Source of the DNA: Flammeovirgaceae bacterium UBA7330
GTDB taxonomy: Bacteria > Bacteroidota > Bacteroidia > Cytophagales > Cyclobacteriaceae
Direction of reading: 5' to 3'
DNA length: 64,000 bases
Assembly: GCA_002471275.1 (NCBI GenBank)
Contig: DKPQ01000023.1
Span: forward strand, 186,001 to 250,000
The notes beneath the pieces are model-generated. The model saw only the letters and a program-made list of their open reading frames with translations, was not told the origin of the DNA and made no database searches. Of this stretch, positions 9,118 to 18,314 are shown one piece after another (the stretch's first letter is position 1; every line of letters starts with the position of its first letter). Both the position numbers and the translations under genes were made by a program.

Positions 9118-10481
9118 GGGTTTTAAAGCATATAAATTTTCTAATTACCGCATTACCTGTCCTGCTTTTGGTGGGCTGTAATACCGGGGCTAACAATGAC
9201 GAGGAGGCTGCTTACACGTACAAAGAGCAAATCATCTTTCCGCTGCAACACGATCATGTACACGGACCAACGATCGTAGAATTACCCAATGGCGACCTGC
9301 TTTCGGCCTGGTTTCAGGGGTCGGGTGAACGATGGGCAGATGATGTGCGTATTATGGGTTCCAGGCTTAATAAAGGCGATACCACATGGAGCGAACCCTT
9401 CCTGATGGCTGATACACCCGATTTCCCTGATATCAATCCCGTTTTGTTTATGGACTCCAGGGATAAGCTCTGGCTGATGTATTACCCGGTCATCGCCAAC
9501 CAATGGGAGACCTCCATTCCTAAATACAGGATCAGTGAAGACTACACCGGTGAGGGTGCTCCGATCTGGTCATGGCAGGACATCATCATTGCCAAACCGG
9601 GAAGTAAAACGGAACGGGGGATCCAGTCCGATGACCGGTTTGTAGCGGAAGTAACTAAGCAGTTGGATACTTACGAGGTCTACCTCAAAGAAGAGCTTTT
9701 CTCGCAAATGAGTACTGAACAAAAACAAAGACTGGAGCCCAGATGGATTGAATACCGGAAAAAGATGGACAGCCTGGCCGGGGGTCAAAACATGATCAGA
9801 AGCGGTAGAGTAAAAGTTGGAGAAGAAACCATCAGCAAAGACCTGGGATACCCCCTTACCCGCAGGATTGGCTGGCAAACCAAAAACAAGCCACTTGTCT
9901 TTCGTGACAGGATTCTTTTGCCGCTGTATTCCGATGGTTTGGATTGCTCCATTTTCGCCATCACCGATGACTTTGGAGAGACCTGGCAATGGAGTAATCC
10001 AGTGCTGGGAGGTGTAGGCATCCAGGCCACCATTGCAATAGGAAAAGATGGAAGTCTTTCAGCATACTTACGAGATAATGGTCCTGCTCCGAAAAGGATG
10101 CAACTCACCACCTCTCTTGACGGAGGCTTTACCTGGTCCATCGCCAAAGACACTGACATCCCCAACTCCGGGGCAGGTTTTGACATGACAACACTAAATA
10201 CCGGAGAATGGATTATGGTCTACAATGAAACCGAAGAAGGAAGACACGACCTGACGGTGGCTATCTCTGATGATGAAGGTGAGACATGGAAATGGAAGAA
10301 AAAAATTGAGCTGGATGAACGAGGAGAACTGGCTACTTCCAGCCATTATCCAGCCATCATTCAAGGTGCCAATGGCGTAATCCACACAGTCTACAGTTAT
10401 CATCACAAGGATCGCGATGGAGGACCTCACAAAACCATAAAATATGCATCTTTCCCAGTAAGCTGGGTAAAGGAAAACTAG
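9114..10481 (+). CDS. Sialidase-fold exo-glycosidase lipoprotein
   Basis: 455 residues with lipobox LVGC. The six-bladed sialidase/neuraminidase fold is shown by Asp-box repeats: TDDFGETWQW, SLDGGFTWS and SDDEGETWKW. The N-terminal HDHVHGPTIVELPNGDLLSAWFQG is typical of the BNR-repeat exo-alpha-sialidase-like family in Bacteroidota. The canonical sialidase arginine triad is not evident, so the substrate may be another terminal sugar or sugar acid. It is translationally coupled to the deacetylase gene upstream, and the propeller-toroid gene follows 68 bases after its stop. Confidence 0.8.
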   Translation: MRVLKHINFLITALPVLLLVGCNTGANNDEEAAYTYKEQIIFPLQHDHVHGPTIVELPNGDLLSAWFQGSGERWADDVRIMGSRLNKGDTTWSEPFLMADTPDFPDINPVLFMDSRDKLWLMYYPVIANQWETSIPKYRISEDYTGEGAPIWSWQDIIIAKPGSKTERGIQSDDRFVAEVTKQLDTYEVYLKEELFSQMSTEQKQRLEPRWIEYRKKMDSLAGGQNMIRSGRVKVGEETISKDLGYPLTRRIGWQTKNKPLVFRDRILLPLYSDGLDCSIFAITDDFGETWQWSNPVLGGVGIQATIAIGKDGSLSAYLRDNGPAPKRMQLTTSLDGGFTWSIAKDTDIPNSGAGFDMTTLNTGEWIMVYNETEEGRHDLTVAISDDEGETWKWKKKIELDERGELATSSHYPAIIQGANGVIHTVYSYHHKDRDGGPHKTIKYASFPVSWVKEN

Positions 10482-10549
10482 CGCTCTGCACTTTCAATTC
10501 ACTTTAACCCAAAGTGATGTTTGATCATGTACCAGACAAAACACAGACA

Positions 10550-12805
10550 ATGAAAAGAAAAATCATCTTTCCGGTGGGTTTGCTTCTACTGCTTGCCATC
10601 TCTGGTTGCGATAGAAAAGCAGAACAACCAGATGCTTCCCAATTGACGTCCCATACTGATGTCCCGTTCATCCAGGAATATCATGAAGGATTTATAGTAG
10701 ATGAAAGCAATACGGCCTCCAATGAAGTCCGGGCCATCAAGCTTAGTAAGGCCGGAGATGTCTGGATCGCTACGAAAGGGGGAGTATACAAAAAACCTCA
10801 ATCGTCAAAGACCTGGGAGCTCATGATTTCCGGAGAAGCACAGGGGCCAGCTTATGATGTGGATCTTGATCAGGAAGGAAATATCTGGGTGGCGGCCTGG
10901 GATGGAGTTTACACGGGCAAGGAAGGAACCCTTACCAAACAGGAAGGTCCGGAAGCCCCTATTGCCAAAGTTGTGATAGCTAAAGAAGGTATTTATGTCC
11001 TGGGACCTAAGGGGATCTGGCTTTATGATGGCAAAGCGTGGAATCAAAAAGATTACACCAAAGCAAGAAGCATGAGAGATGTCATTTCGGATGGAGATGG
11101 TGGACTATGGTTGGCCACGGATGTCGGGCTCTACCATTGCAATGATGCACAGACTATCGTTTATAATAAAAATGAAGAGCTACTCAGTGCCTATACAAAA
11201 GGTGTTGCCTATGATGATTCGGGTAACCTTTGGGTCGGTGGTCTCGGTGGAGTTACGATCAGGAACGGGGAAAATGTAGTCGGACACAAAACACCTGAAA
11301 ATGGCATTACCAACGCCAATGTGAATGTGGTGAAAAAAGGGCCTGATGGAGTGATGTGGGTAGGCACAGACTATGGCATTACCCGCTTTACTCCCGGAGA
11401 AACTGAATACAGTGTCAGACTGAGCAAGCGGTGGCTGATGAACGATGAGGTGAAAGACATCACTTTTGATACTGCGGGCAATGCCTGGATCGCGACAGCC
11501 GGCGGAGTGAGTGTGATCTACAGAAAGGAAATGACGCTGGCAGAAAAAGCAGATTATTTCTATGAGCAACTGATCACCCGACATATCCGGGAACCCTGGA
11601 TCGCCGGTCGATTCACATTGACCGTAGCTGGAGATACCTCCACACTGGTCCCGGATGATGATGACAATGATGGGGAATATACCGCCATGTACCTGGCCAT
11701 GGAATCGTTCCGGTATGCCGTCACAGGTGATCCAATTGCCAAAGAACGCGCTAAGAAAGCCTTTGATTTCCTTCACTTACTTCGGGAAGTCACTGAAATA
11801 GACGGATTCTTTGCCCGGACGATCGTTCCTGCAGATTGGGATAAGATGCACGACATGAATCGGACGTATACGCCACAGGAACTGGCGGAAGACCTGATAA
11901 ACAATCCACGACATAAACCCGTGGAGGTGAGGTGGCACCTCTCCAAAGATGGAAAATGGAAATGGAAAGGAGACACCAGCAGTGATGAGCTGGACGGACA
12001 TTTCTTTGGATACTACTGGTATTATTACCTCGTGGCTGATGAGGCTGAAAAAGAAAGGATAGCGAGTCATGTAAGCAAGATCATGGATCACCTGGTACGA
12101 AATGATTTTTACCTGGTGGATGTGGATGGCAAACCGACCAAGTGGGGAGTTTGGTCTCCAGAGAGCCTGAATGAAGATCCTGAGTGGTCACCTGAAAAGC
12201 CACTGAACTCACTGGAGATTCTGTCGTTCCTGAAGTTCGCATATGAGATTACCGGTTTTGAGCGCTATCAGGAGGCTTACCTAAAGCTCATTCATGAGCA
12301 TGGGTACTTAAAAAATGCCCAGACACTTTATGTGACCAACCCTGCCTGGGAGACTTATTTTGATATTTACCTGGCTTTGTACATATATCCGGCCCTGATC
12401 AACCTGGAGAAAGACCCGAAATTGAATCAGGCTTACAGGGACCACCTGGATCAGTGGTATGAGAAGTTCAGTGAAACGAATAGTCCTTTACTGAATTTCA
12501 CTTACAACATCCTGAAAGGGGGCTATGACGGCCTGGAAGAATCTATTTTCTTCCTGCAGGATGCTCCCTTGAGCCTGGTAGATGATTACATTGACAATGG
12601 AAAAAGGGAGGATTTACAACTGGTAAGGTATCCCATCCTTGAAGAAGTGCAAGTGGATGAGCTAAGGCCTCCAAGCGAATACCGCACGATGCGCTGGGAC
12701 CGTAACCCCTATTTTGCTCAGGCAGGAAATCCTCACCAGGAGCGAGAGCCTGTGTACTGGCTGCTCCCTTATTGGATGGGCAGGCACCTTGAGTTGATTA
12801 AATAG
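10550..12805 (+). CDS. Lipoprotein with sensor-type beta-propeller fused to a helical toroid domain
   Basis: About 751 residues. I start at the ATG at 10550 (MKRKIIFPVG), since the preceding 12 codons from 10514 spoil the signal peptide; lipobox ISGC follows. The N-terminal half has about six Reg_prop-like repeats (VWIATKGGVYK, IWVAAWDGVYTG, LWLATDVGLYHC, LWVGGLGGVTIR, MWVGTDYGITRF, AWIATAGGVSV), the two-component sensor propeller blade. The C-terminal half (about 340 onward) is a helical domain rich in aromatic residues, like an (alpha/alpha)6 toroid seen in lyases and glycosidases. No kinase follows, so the propeller is not part of a hybrid sensor here. It lies in the deacetylase-sialidase operon. 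Enzyme activity is unknown. Confidence 0.75.
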   Translation: MKRKIIFPVGLLLLLAISGCDRKAEQPDASQLTSHTDVPFIQEYHEGFIVDESNTASNEVRAIKLSKAGDVWIATKGGVYKKPQSSKTWELMISGEAQGPAYDVDLDQEGNIWVAAWDGVYTGKEGTLTKQEGPEAPIAKVVIAKEGIYVLGPKGIWLYDGKAWNQKDYTKARSMRDVISDGDGGLWLATDVGLYHCNDAQTIVYNKNEELLSAYTKGVAYDDSGNLWVGGLGGVTIRNGENVVGHKTPENGITNANVNVVKKGPDGVMWVGTDYGITRFTPGETEYSVRLSKRWLMNDEVKDITFDTAGNAWIATAGGVSVIYRKEMTLAEKADYFYEQLITRHIREPWIAGRFTLTVAGDTSTLVPDDDDNDGEYTAMYLAMESFRYAVTGDPIAKERAKKAFDFLHLLREVTEIDGFFARTIVPADWDKMHDMNRTYTPQELAEDLINNPRHKPVEVRWHLSKDGKWKWKGDTSSDELDGHFFGYYWYYYLVADEAEKERIASHVSKIMDHLVRNDFYLVDVDGKPTKWGVWSPESLNEDPEWSPEKPLNSLEILSFLKFAYEITGFERYQEAYLKLIHEHGYLKNAQTLYVTNPAWETYFDIYLALYIYPALINLEKDPKLNQAYRDHLDQWYEKFSETNSPLLNFTYNILKGGYDGLEESIFFLQDAPLSLVDDYIDNGKREDLQLVRYPILEEVQVDELRPPSEYRTMRWDRNPYFAQAGNPHQEREPVYWLLPYWMGRHLELIK

Positions 12806-12832
12806 CGATTATTTGGCATACCATAGATGATG

Positions 12833-12862
12833 GCCGGACAGCAATGTTCGGCTTTTGTTTTT
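12833..12862 (+). terminator. Rho-independent terminator
   Basis: GCCGGAC (12833-12839) pairs with GTTCGGC (12846-12852) around a 6-base loop and is followed by TTTTGTTTTT. It lies 28 bases after the propeller-toroid gene and ends the 8116-12805 operon. Confidence 0.75.
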
Positions 12863-13174
12863 GGTTATTCCTTGGGAAAGCGTCTCTGTTTCCCCGTGGC
12901 CTATGGCGCACAGGCCACCGTGGCAATAGTTGGTGTTTTTCACCAACTATCATTGAGCACCAGTGTCCATAGCTTCGACAACAATCTTCCGTTCAGGGTA
13001 GCTATACGGTAGCTATACACCTCTTTTACACCCCACCAACTGGCGCAAACATTAGCTTGTGACAGTACTTTCCAATCCTTATCTGACCGACAGTTCTTCT
13101 CTTTTTTCCCACCTCACCTGAAAAGACTATTTTCGTTACACAAAAAGATCATCATCCAATCTCGCAACAGAACC
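12863..13174. other. Intergenic region with a palindromic repeat copy
   Basis: No gene is supported here. It contains a copy of the dispersed palindromic repeat at 12896-12950 and the direct repeat GGTAGCTATAC near 13000-13018. The last 60 bases should hold the promoter of the SGNH hydrolase gene, with TATTTTCG near 13128 a weak -7 candidate. Confidence 0.4.
12896..12950 (+). repeat. Dispersed palindromic repeat, copy 1
   Basis: GTGGCCT (12896-12902) and AGGCCAC (12912-12918) form the first stem around the core GCGCAC. A second perfect hairpin, ATAGTTGGTG-ttttt-CACCAACTAT, follows at 12926-12950. The core CGCACAGGCCACC recurs in the intergenic regions at 16.6, 16.7 and 18.1 kb and in changed form at 17.9 kb. 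Confidence 0.65.
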
Positions 13175-14281
13175 ATGATATCCAAAACAACCCCCCAATC
13201 GTTTATACTGCTCATCCTATTCAGCTTAACCATCGCGAACCATTTACATGCACAGGATAGCCCCACCCCCACCTATTATGGGAAAGACCATTTTATCCTG
13301 GAAGGCACCGATGTCGCGGAAAACCTGAAGGAGAACCGCTATGACCGGTTGCCCCTGGCACTCAAAGAAACTGTCCGACCGGCTGTATGGAACCTGTCAA
13401 AATCTTCTGCCGGAATGTCCATTCGATTTTTCTCTAACACAACCAGTATAAGTGTGAAGTGGACAGTACTAAAGGACAATAAGATGAATCACATGGCCGA
13501 AACAGGCATCAAGGGCATTGACCTGTACCACAACAACGATGGCACCTGGCAATATGTAAATACCGGAAGGCCTACTGGCATGGAGAATGAAGCTTTGCTG
13601 ATAGACAACATGACCAGCACTATGCGGGAGTTTAAAATGTACCTGCCCCTGTACGATGGCATTTCCAGCATTGAAGTGGGTATTGACTCTGCCAGTGTGA
13701 TCGAGAAACCTACAGAAACGTACAAGGAATCTATCATCTTTTACGGAACCAGTATCACTCAGGGAGGCTGTGCTTCTCGGCCGGGTATGGCTCACACCAA
13801 TATCATCAGCAGGAAACTGAACATGGACTGCATCAACCTGGGATTCAGTGGGAATGGAAAGATGGAGCAGCCCATCAATGAACTAATCGCGGAATCCAAC
13901 CCTGCATTCTATGTGATAGAATGCCTGCCCAATATGAAGACAGAGGAGATCACCCAGAGGGTAATCCCCCTGGTTAAGACAATCCGGGAAAAGCATACGG
14001 AAACACCGATCATCTTTGTTGAGAATTTCATCTATGAAAAATCTTTCCTGAACCAGGAGCTAAGTTCACTCATAGATGAAAAAAATGTGGCGCTCAAAAC
14101 CGAATATGACGAGATGATGAAAGCCGGATATAAAAACGTTCTTTATATCAACAGCCAAAATGCCATGGGCGCAGATCATGAAGGGACTGTAGATGGCGTA
14201 CATTTTACGGACCTGGGATTCCTACGGTATGCTGATTTTCTGATTGAGCAGTTTAAAAAGTTAGGGTTGGTAGCTGGATAA
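13175..14281 (+). CDS. Exported SGNH/GDSL hydrolase
   Basis: 368 residues with a signal peptide ending near LHAQD. The N-terminal 170 residues form a jelly-roll accessory domain. The SGNH hydrolase domain begins at FYGTSITQGG (the GxSI block with nucleophile Ser), followed by INLGFSGNGKME (block II/III Gly-Asn) and VDGVHFTDLGF, which supplies the Asp-His of the triad. Proteins of this architecture act as carbohydrate esterases, usually removing acetyl groups. It would work in the periplasm or outside. It converges with the thioredoxin gene, whose stop lies 6 bases away. Confidence 0.85.
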   Translation: MISKTTPQSFILLILFSLTIANHLHAQDSPTPTYYGKDHFILEGTDVAENLKENRYDRLPLALKETVRPAVWNLSKSSAGMSIRFFSNTTSISVKWTVLKDNKMNHMAETGIKGIDLYHNNDGTWQYVNTGRPTGMENEALLIDNMTSTMREFKMYLPLYDGISSIEVGIDSASVIEKPTETYKESIIFYGTSITQGGCASRPGMAHTNIISRKLNMDCINLGFSGNGKMEQPINELIAESNPAFYVIECLPNMKTEEITQRVIPLVKTIREKHTETPIIFVENFIYEKSFLNQELSSLIDEKNVALKTEYDEMMKAGYKNVLYINSQNAMGADHEGTVDGVHFTDLGFLRYADFLIEQFKKLGLVAG

Positions 14282-14286
14282 TGAAC

Positions 14287-15315
14287 TTAGTTAGTCGCAA
14301 GATACTTTTCTACATCTTGTAATGTTGGTTGAACTTTTAGAATATCACCATGCTTATTAAGCAGGAATTGAAATGGAACAACAACCATTCCCATTCCTTC
14401 ATACAATGCTGCCTCTTGGTCAATAACATTTTGCCAAATGATTTTGTCTTTTTGTATAGCCTTAAGCCATTGATTTTTATCCTTATCAATAGATATACCA
14501 ATAATCTCAAAATCCTTCTCGCTATATTTGTTATACAGCTCAATCATTTCCGGGTGTTTTTCCCTGCAAGGCTTGCACCAGGAAGCCCAAAAATCAACTA
14601 AAGTAATTTTTCCTTCTATATCAGCATTTGAAATTGTGAGATCATCTTCATTTCTGAGTGAAAAGTCTGGAAAGGGTGTCCCATATCTAAAGTTTTTCTT
14701 CGACATCAAACTCTTACTTATCAATTGCATATTTCCACTTTCGATATAGGCAGTATCCAGCATCTCAAATAATTCTACTAGCTGATCATATGAGAGTGTT
14801 GGTTCTACACTTTGATTTCTAAGAATATCACTACAATAGGGGTGTTGAGGATAGTTAGTGAATAATTCCTTAAGCTTTGCAAACAGCATGGTATTAAAAT
14901 TCTCCTTTTCACTGTTTTCATTAAAGAATTCTCTAACATCTTCCTGAAGTTTAGCCGTTTCAGAGCCTTCTATCTCCACTATTTCTAATATATTGATAGT
15001 AGTCTCCTCCTTATATCTGAATTTTGCTTTTACTTTAATATGACTGTTTTCAAGATAGACAAACTGAATATTAGCCCTTGGTCTTAAGTGGAGCCAGCCA
15101 GATATTGGCATATCAAGAGGTTCACCTGAAAAATAAAATCTATTGTTCTCAACCTTTACACTATCCTTAGCGAAACCTCCGTATTGCCCAAGAAATATAT
15201 AGTCATCGTACGGTTCGCCTTCAATGACCCCTTCTAAGATATACCCATTAGGCTTTTCAGGTTGACAGCCAATTAAAATGAGACTGAAAGCAAATAGCAA
15301 GCATACACTTTTCAT
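14287..15315 (-). CDS. TlpA-like thiol-disulfide oxidoreductase lipoprotein with DUF4369-type N-terminus
   Basis: 342 residues with lipobox LIGC (Cys about residue 17). The N-terminal half is a beta-rich DUF4369-like domain; the C-terminal 140 residues are thioredoxin-like, of the AhpC/TSA-Redoxin type. The active-site motif is WASWCKPCREKHPE (CxxC). Such proteins handle periplasmic disulfides or cytochrome and stress functions in Bacteroidota. The gene is visibly more AT-rich than its neighbours. It stands between a convergent hydrolase gene and a divergent VWA gene, so the context gives no partner. Confidence 0.85.
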   Translation of the reverse strand: MKSVCLLFAFSLILIGCQPEKPNGYILEGVIEGEPYDDYIFLGQYGGFAKDSVKVENNRFYFSGEPLDMPISGWLHLRPRANIQFVYLENSHIKVKAKFRYKEETTINILEIVEIEGSETAKLQEDVREFFNENSEKENFNTMLFAKLKELFTNYPQHPYCSDILRNQSVEPTLSYDQLVELFEMLDTAYIESGNMQLISKSLMSKKNFRYGTPFPDFSLRNEDDLTISNADIEGKITLVDFWASWCKPCREKHPEMIELYNKYSEKDFEIIGISIDKDKNQWLKAIQKDKIIWQNVIDQEAALYEGMGMVVVPFQFLLNKHGDILKVQPTLQDVEKYLATN

Positions 15316-15487
15316 AGTTCAGTTATTTTTAATAAATATAACTCTTGTGAATGGAAAAATATTGTCAACCCTCTTTTCGTTGATGAAAAGAACCGCCAAA
15401 GGCAAAACACTTTCCCCACGTTGACAGGGAAAATAACACTATAAGAAAAGAGTAATGACAACCTGCATGTAGTTTAAGATAGGATAC

Positions 15488-15495
15488 TACATTTG
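15488..15495 (+). promoter_or_regulatory. -7 promoter element upstream of the VWA gene
   Basis: TACATTTG is an exact match to the Bacteroidota -7 consensus TAnnTTTG and lies 38 bases before the ATG at 15533, a suitable distance for a short leader. The -33 region has no exact TTTG. Confidence 0.4.
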
Positions 15496-15532
15496 TGCTT
15501 TTATTGGAAAACCAATCCAAATATCATCATCA

Positions 15533-16564
15533 ATGAAAAACATATTTAAAGTATTCACTCTGTCTATTATCATCGCTGCTACTTCACTGATCATTGCTTG
15601 TGGGGGTAAGGAAAACGTGGAGCCGGGAAGATCTATAATCCTGGATCTTTTGGAATCAAGTTCTGAAGAACCTGCCAAGATCCGTCTCTTTTTCAAAGCA
15701 GATTTTGACAATGGTGACCCGATAGCAGGTCTCGAAGCTGAAAACTTTACGATCTCAGAAAATGGAAGTGTTATTTCCTCGAGTGAATCTCTTGCCCAGA
15801 TCCAAAGGGATCCGGGACAGTTTATGTTTACTTCTGTACTGCTTCTCGACCTAAGTGGAAGCGTGCTAAATGCGGAGGATTTGCCCACATTAAAATCATC
15901 TTCAATCGGGTTCATTGAATCCGTCATACCACTTCCGGAAGAACCATATGCCGGATCATTCGAAATGGCCATCTACTGGTTTGATGGTGAGGAAAACATT
16001 CATTTGTTGACGCCTTTCAGTACTTCAAGGTCAGAATTGGTTCAATCTATTGAATCCATTGATGAGAACATAAGCAATGACAACTCCACAAACCTGAATG
16101 GTGCCGTGATACAGGGAATAGATGTGGTGAGTGAACGCCTGGAACAGATTAAGTTAGATCCGGATATCTCAACAGCTTCGTCCCTGGTCATTTTTACAGA
16201 TGGTACTGATCAGGCCAACTGGGCCAGCGATGCCGAGGCGACTACAGCTGTGAATTCTTCAGGAAGTGACTTAACGATCTTCACCATCGGTCTGGGTAGT
16301 GAAATAGATGAAAACATTCTGTCTACCTTCGGTAAAAGTGGTTATGAATTTGCAGACTCTGACCTGGATCTGAATGATACCTTTCAAAAGGTCGCCAAGT
16401 CAGTCAGTGATGAGGCGAATTCATTCTATGTACTTGAGTATTGCTCACCAAAACGCTCAGGAACCCATACCATCACAGTTCGTTTGGATTACATGGAGAG
16501 CACAGGATCGTTTCAATCAGATTTCTCTGCAGAAGGATTTACCGGAGGATGCACGATTGAGTAA
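15533..16564 (+). CDS. VWA-domain lipoprotein
   Basis: 343 residues with lipobox LIIACGG. A von Willebrand A domain fills most of the protein: the MIDAS motif is LLLDLSGSVLN, with a later VIFTDGTDQANW for the second metal loop and a typical IFTIGLGSEID strand. Such domains bind protein ligands through a divalent metal on the cell surface or in the periplasm. No enzyme domain is attached. Gene context does not show the partner; it is monocistronic and followed by palindromic repeat sequence. Confidence 0.85.
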   Translation: MKNIFKVFTLSIIIAATSLIIACGGKENVEPGRSIILDLLESSSEEPAKIRLFFKADFDNGDPIAGLEAENFTISENGSVISSSESLAQIQRDPGQFMFTSVLLLDLSGSVLNAEDLPTLKSSSIGFIESVIPLPEEPYAGSFEMAIYWFDGEENIHLLTPFSTSRSELVQSIESIDENISNDNSTNLNGAVIQGIDVVSERLEQIKLDPDISTASSLVIFTDGTDQANWASDAEATTAVNSSGSDLTIFTIGLGSEIDENILSTFGKSGYEFADSDLDLNDTFQKVAKSVSDEANSFYVLEYCSPKRSGTHTITVRLDYMESTGSFQSDFSAEGFTGGCTIE

Positions 16565-16586
16565 ATCTTAGCTGTTTCTATAATCC

Positions 16587-16619
16587 GTGGCCTGTGACTC
16601 ACTGTGACTCACAGGCCAC
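16587..16619 (+). repeat. Dispersed palindromic repeat, copy 2
   Basis: GTGGCCT (16587-16593) pairs with AGGCCAC (16613-16619). The loop holds a perfect tandem duplication of the 10-mer TGTGACTCAC (16593-16612). Downstream, GGCCACGAATTCAC (from about 16631) repeats part of the core. It lies directly after the VWA gene and may also serve as its terminator. Confidence 0.65.
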
Positions 16620-16720
16620 CATTTTTAAAGGCCACGAATTCACAAATAAGGAAGGTCTTAAGAGGGTGAAAATAACACAAATTACCACCTGCGGTGGATA
16701 TTGAGGTATGGATATATAAT

Positions 16721-16748
16721 TCTGATCCTTGTGACGCACAGGCCACCA
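16721..16748 (+). repeat. Dispersed palindromic repeat, copy 3
   Basis: This holds the core GTGACGCACAGGCCACC. The 25 bases 16721-16745 are identical to 18130-18154, some 1.4 kb away in another intergenic region. It lies between the convergent VWA and fatty acid hydroxylase genes. Confidence 0.65.
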
Positions 16749-16777
16749 TGTTTCAGTTACTGAATACGTAGGCAGCT

Positions 16778-17779
16778 TTATCTCTGCTCAGTTTTCTTAT
16801 CCTGTAAGTATGCCGCTCGCACCATCTTAGCTGTTTTATGCGCTCCGGTGTGGCTCCATCCCGGAGGCATGAAAATGTAAAGCAACTTGTTTTTGATACC
16901 GGGAGCCCTGGCGACGTCCTTTGCAAGGGCTACAATTTCTCCGAAATAGACATCCAGAAAGTTGCCGGAATTCATCTCGCGAGTAATGCCATACTCAATC
17001 GGTATATTATGTTGTTCTTCCTGGTATGTACCAAAGATCTTATCCCATATATTAAGAAGGTTGCAAAAATTGGTATCCATATAAAGCGGGTTTCTCGCGT
17101 GGTGTACCCGATGATGAGATGGCGTCAAAATCAGCCGGTTCAAAAATCCTAACCTCCCGTTCTTTAAACCATTTTCCCCGATATGAATAAATGCTCCATA
17201 TGTACCATCGATAAACATGATAACAAAGAGCATTGCAGGACTTACCCCAAGCAGTATACATACCGTAGTCCTGATCGCATCAGCATAAGGAGCTTCCAGA
17301 AAGAAATGGGCATGTGAAACGGAAAGATTCATGTCCTCAGGAGCGTGGTGTGTAGAGTGCAGGCACCAGAATAACCGCACCTTATGACCTAAATAATGAT
17401 AGATAAAATGCCCGAACTCCCATACAATGTACCCGTAGATAAACCAGTACCAGGTGAATTCAGTCTGGATGATCGCATATTTCTCAAACAGTCCAATACA
17501 CCAGATCACCATGGCAATAGCGATAAACTGGCTGACGATCCGGTTAAAAACATAGATCATAAAATTGATCTTGTATACCCTCATCTGAGGCTTTTTGTAG
17601 ACCAGGCCCAACAGAAGTTCGAGGATTATCAGTGTGGGGATGATGGGCCGTATCAGGGCAACAATCCCATCATAGGTCCTTAATGAACTATAATCCCCGG
17701 ATTTAAGAATTTCCCATGCCTGGTCAATGCCAAAAAAGCCAATTATTTCCTGATAAAGGGTTTCAAGGATTTCCATCAT
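16778..17779 (-). CDS. Sterol desaturase / fatty acid hydroxylase family membrane protein
   Basis: 333 residues with several membrane segments in the first 150. The di-iron histidine clusters are present: HYLGHK (HxxxH), HSTHHAPE (HxxHH), and HRVHHARN (HxxHH). The family hydroxylates or desaturates fatty acyl or sterol chains using molecular oxygen at the inner membrane; in Bacteroidota a role in sphingolipid or fatty-acid hydroxylation is plausible. The gene is alone on the minus strand and flanked by repeat-rich intergenic DNA on both sides. Lipid substrate cannot be told from the sequence. Confidence 0.88.
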   Translation of the reverse strand: MMEILETLYQEIIGFFGIDQAWEILKSGDYSSLRTYDGIVALIRPIIPTLIILELLLGLVYKKPQMRVYKINFMIYVFNRIVSQFIAIAMVIWCIGLFEKYAIIQTEFTWYWFIYGYIVWEFGHFIYHYLGHKVRLFWCLHSTHHAPEDMNLSVSHAHFFLEAPYADAIRTTVCILLGVSPAMLFVIMFIDGTYGAFIHIGENGLKNGRLGFLNRLILTPSHHRVHHARNPLYMDTNFCNLLNIWDKIFGTYQEEQHNIPIEYGITREMNSGNFLDVYFGEIVALAKDVARAPGIKNKLLYIFMPPGWSHTGAHKTAKMVRAAYLQDKKTEQR

Positions 17780-17902
17780 ACTATTGATTCAATTAACGAT
17801 TTCCATGTGTCTATATCCTTTACTATAGAACGCAGTTTTGTAGAATGTCACTTACCTAAAGATATTTAAAAGTTATGATAAAATTCCTGCCAATATTCCC
17901 CA

Positions 17903-17921
17903 GGTCTGCGACCCACAGACC
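17903..17921 (+). repeat. Dispersed palindromic repeat, covarying variant
   Basis: GGTCTG (17903-17908) pairs with CAGACC (17916-17921), then ACCATCTT. Compared with copy 2 (GGCCTG/CAGGCC), both stem arms are changed so that pairing is kept, which indicates selection for a hairpin or palindrome. Confidence 0.5.
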
Positions 17922-18129
17922 ACCATCTTCAGAAGCCACTAATGAAATAAACACTCAAATACCAACAAATCAGGAAATGAACCACTTTCCGCATAAATGA
18001 TTATTTTAGTTCCCATCTGGGCTGTAACCCCTGCTTATGCACCAGATTCCCCAGAATGATGATCGGATTTTGATCAATTTTTCAGTTCCTTCATAAACAT
18101 CAATAGCCAATCAGAGTCACCGAAGGGAC

Positions 18130-18200
18130 TCTGATCCTTGTGACGCACAGGCCATCGACCATGGCAGGTGTCTTCACCTACCACCAGAATATGGTGTTAA
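18130..18200 (+). repeat. Dispersed palindromic repeat, copy 4
   Basis: It begins with the 25 bases shared with copy 3 (core GTGACGCACAGGCCA) and continues into a second hairpin AGGTG-tctt-CACCT, placed like the second hairpin of copy 1. ATGGTGTTAACCAT near 18190 adds another palindrome. Confidence 0.6.
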
Positions 18201-18314
18201 CCATGGAGGCAGCAGGTCTTCAACCGTCAAGTTAATAACTCCCAACAATTGTACTATTCCAATACAGCCAAAAACCTGCCTTCATTTTAGTCCAGGTCCG
18301 TGCAGATTTTGATT

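Noticed and set aside
12827..13012. Possible 61-residue plus-strand gene
   Set aside because: It overlaps a terminator and a palindromic repeat and has no coding character.
18074..18135. Minus-strand codons reading GDSDWLLMFMKELKN before a stop
   Set aside because: It looks like a short coding remnant, but it lies inside a palindrome-bearing repeat and only about 20 codons are open, so chance cannot be excluded.
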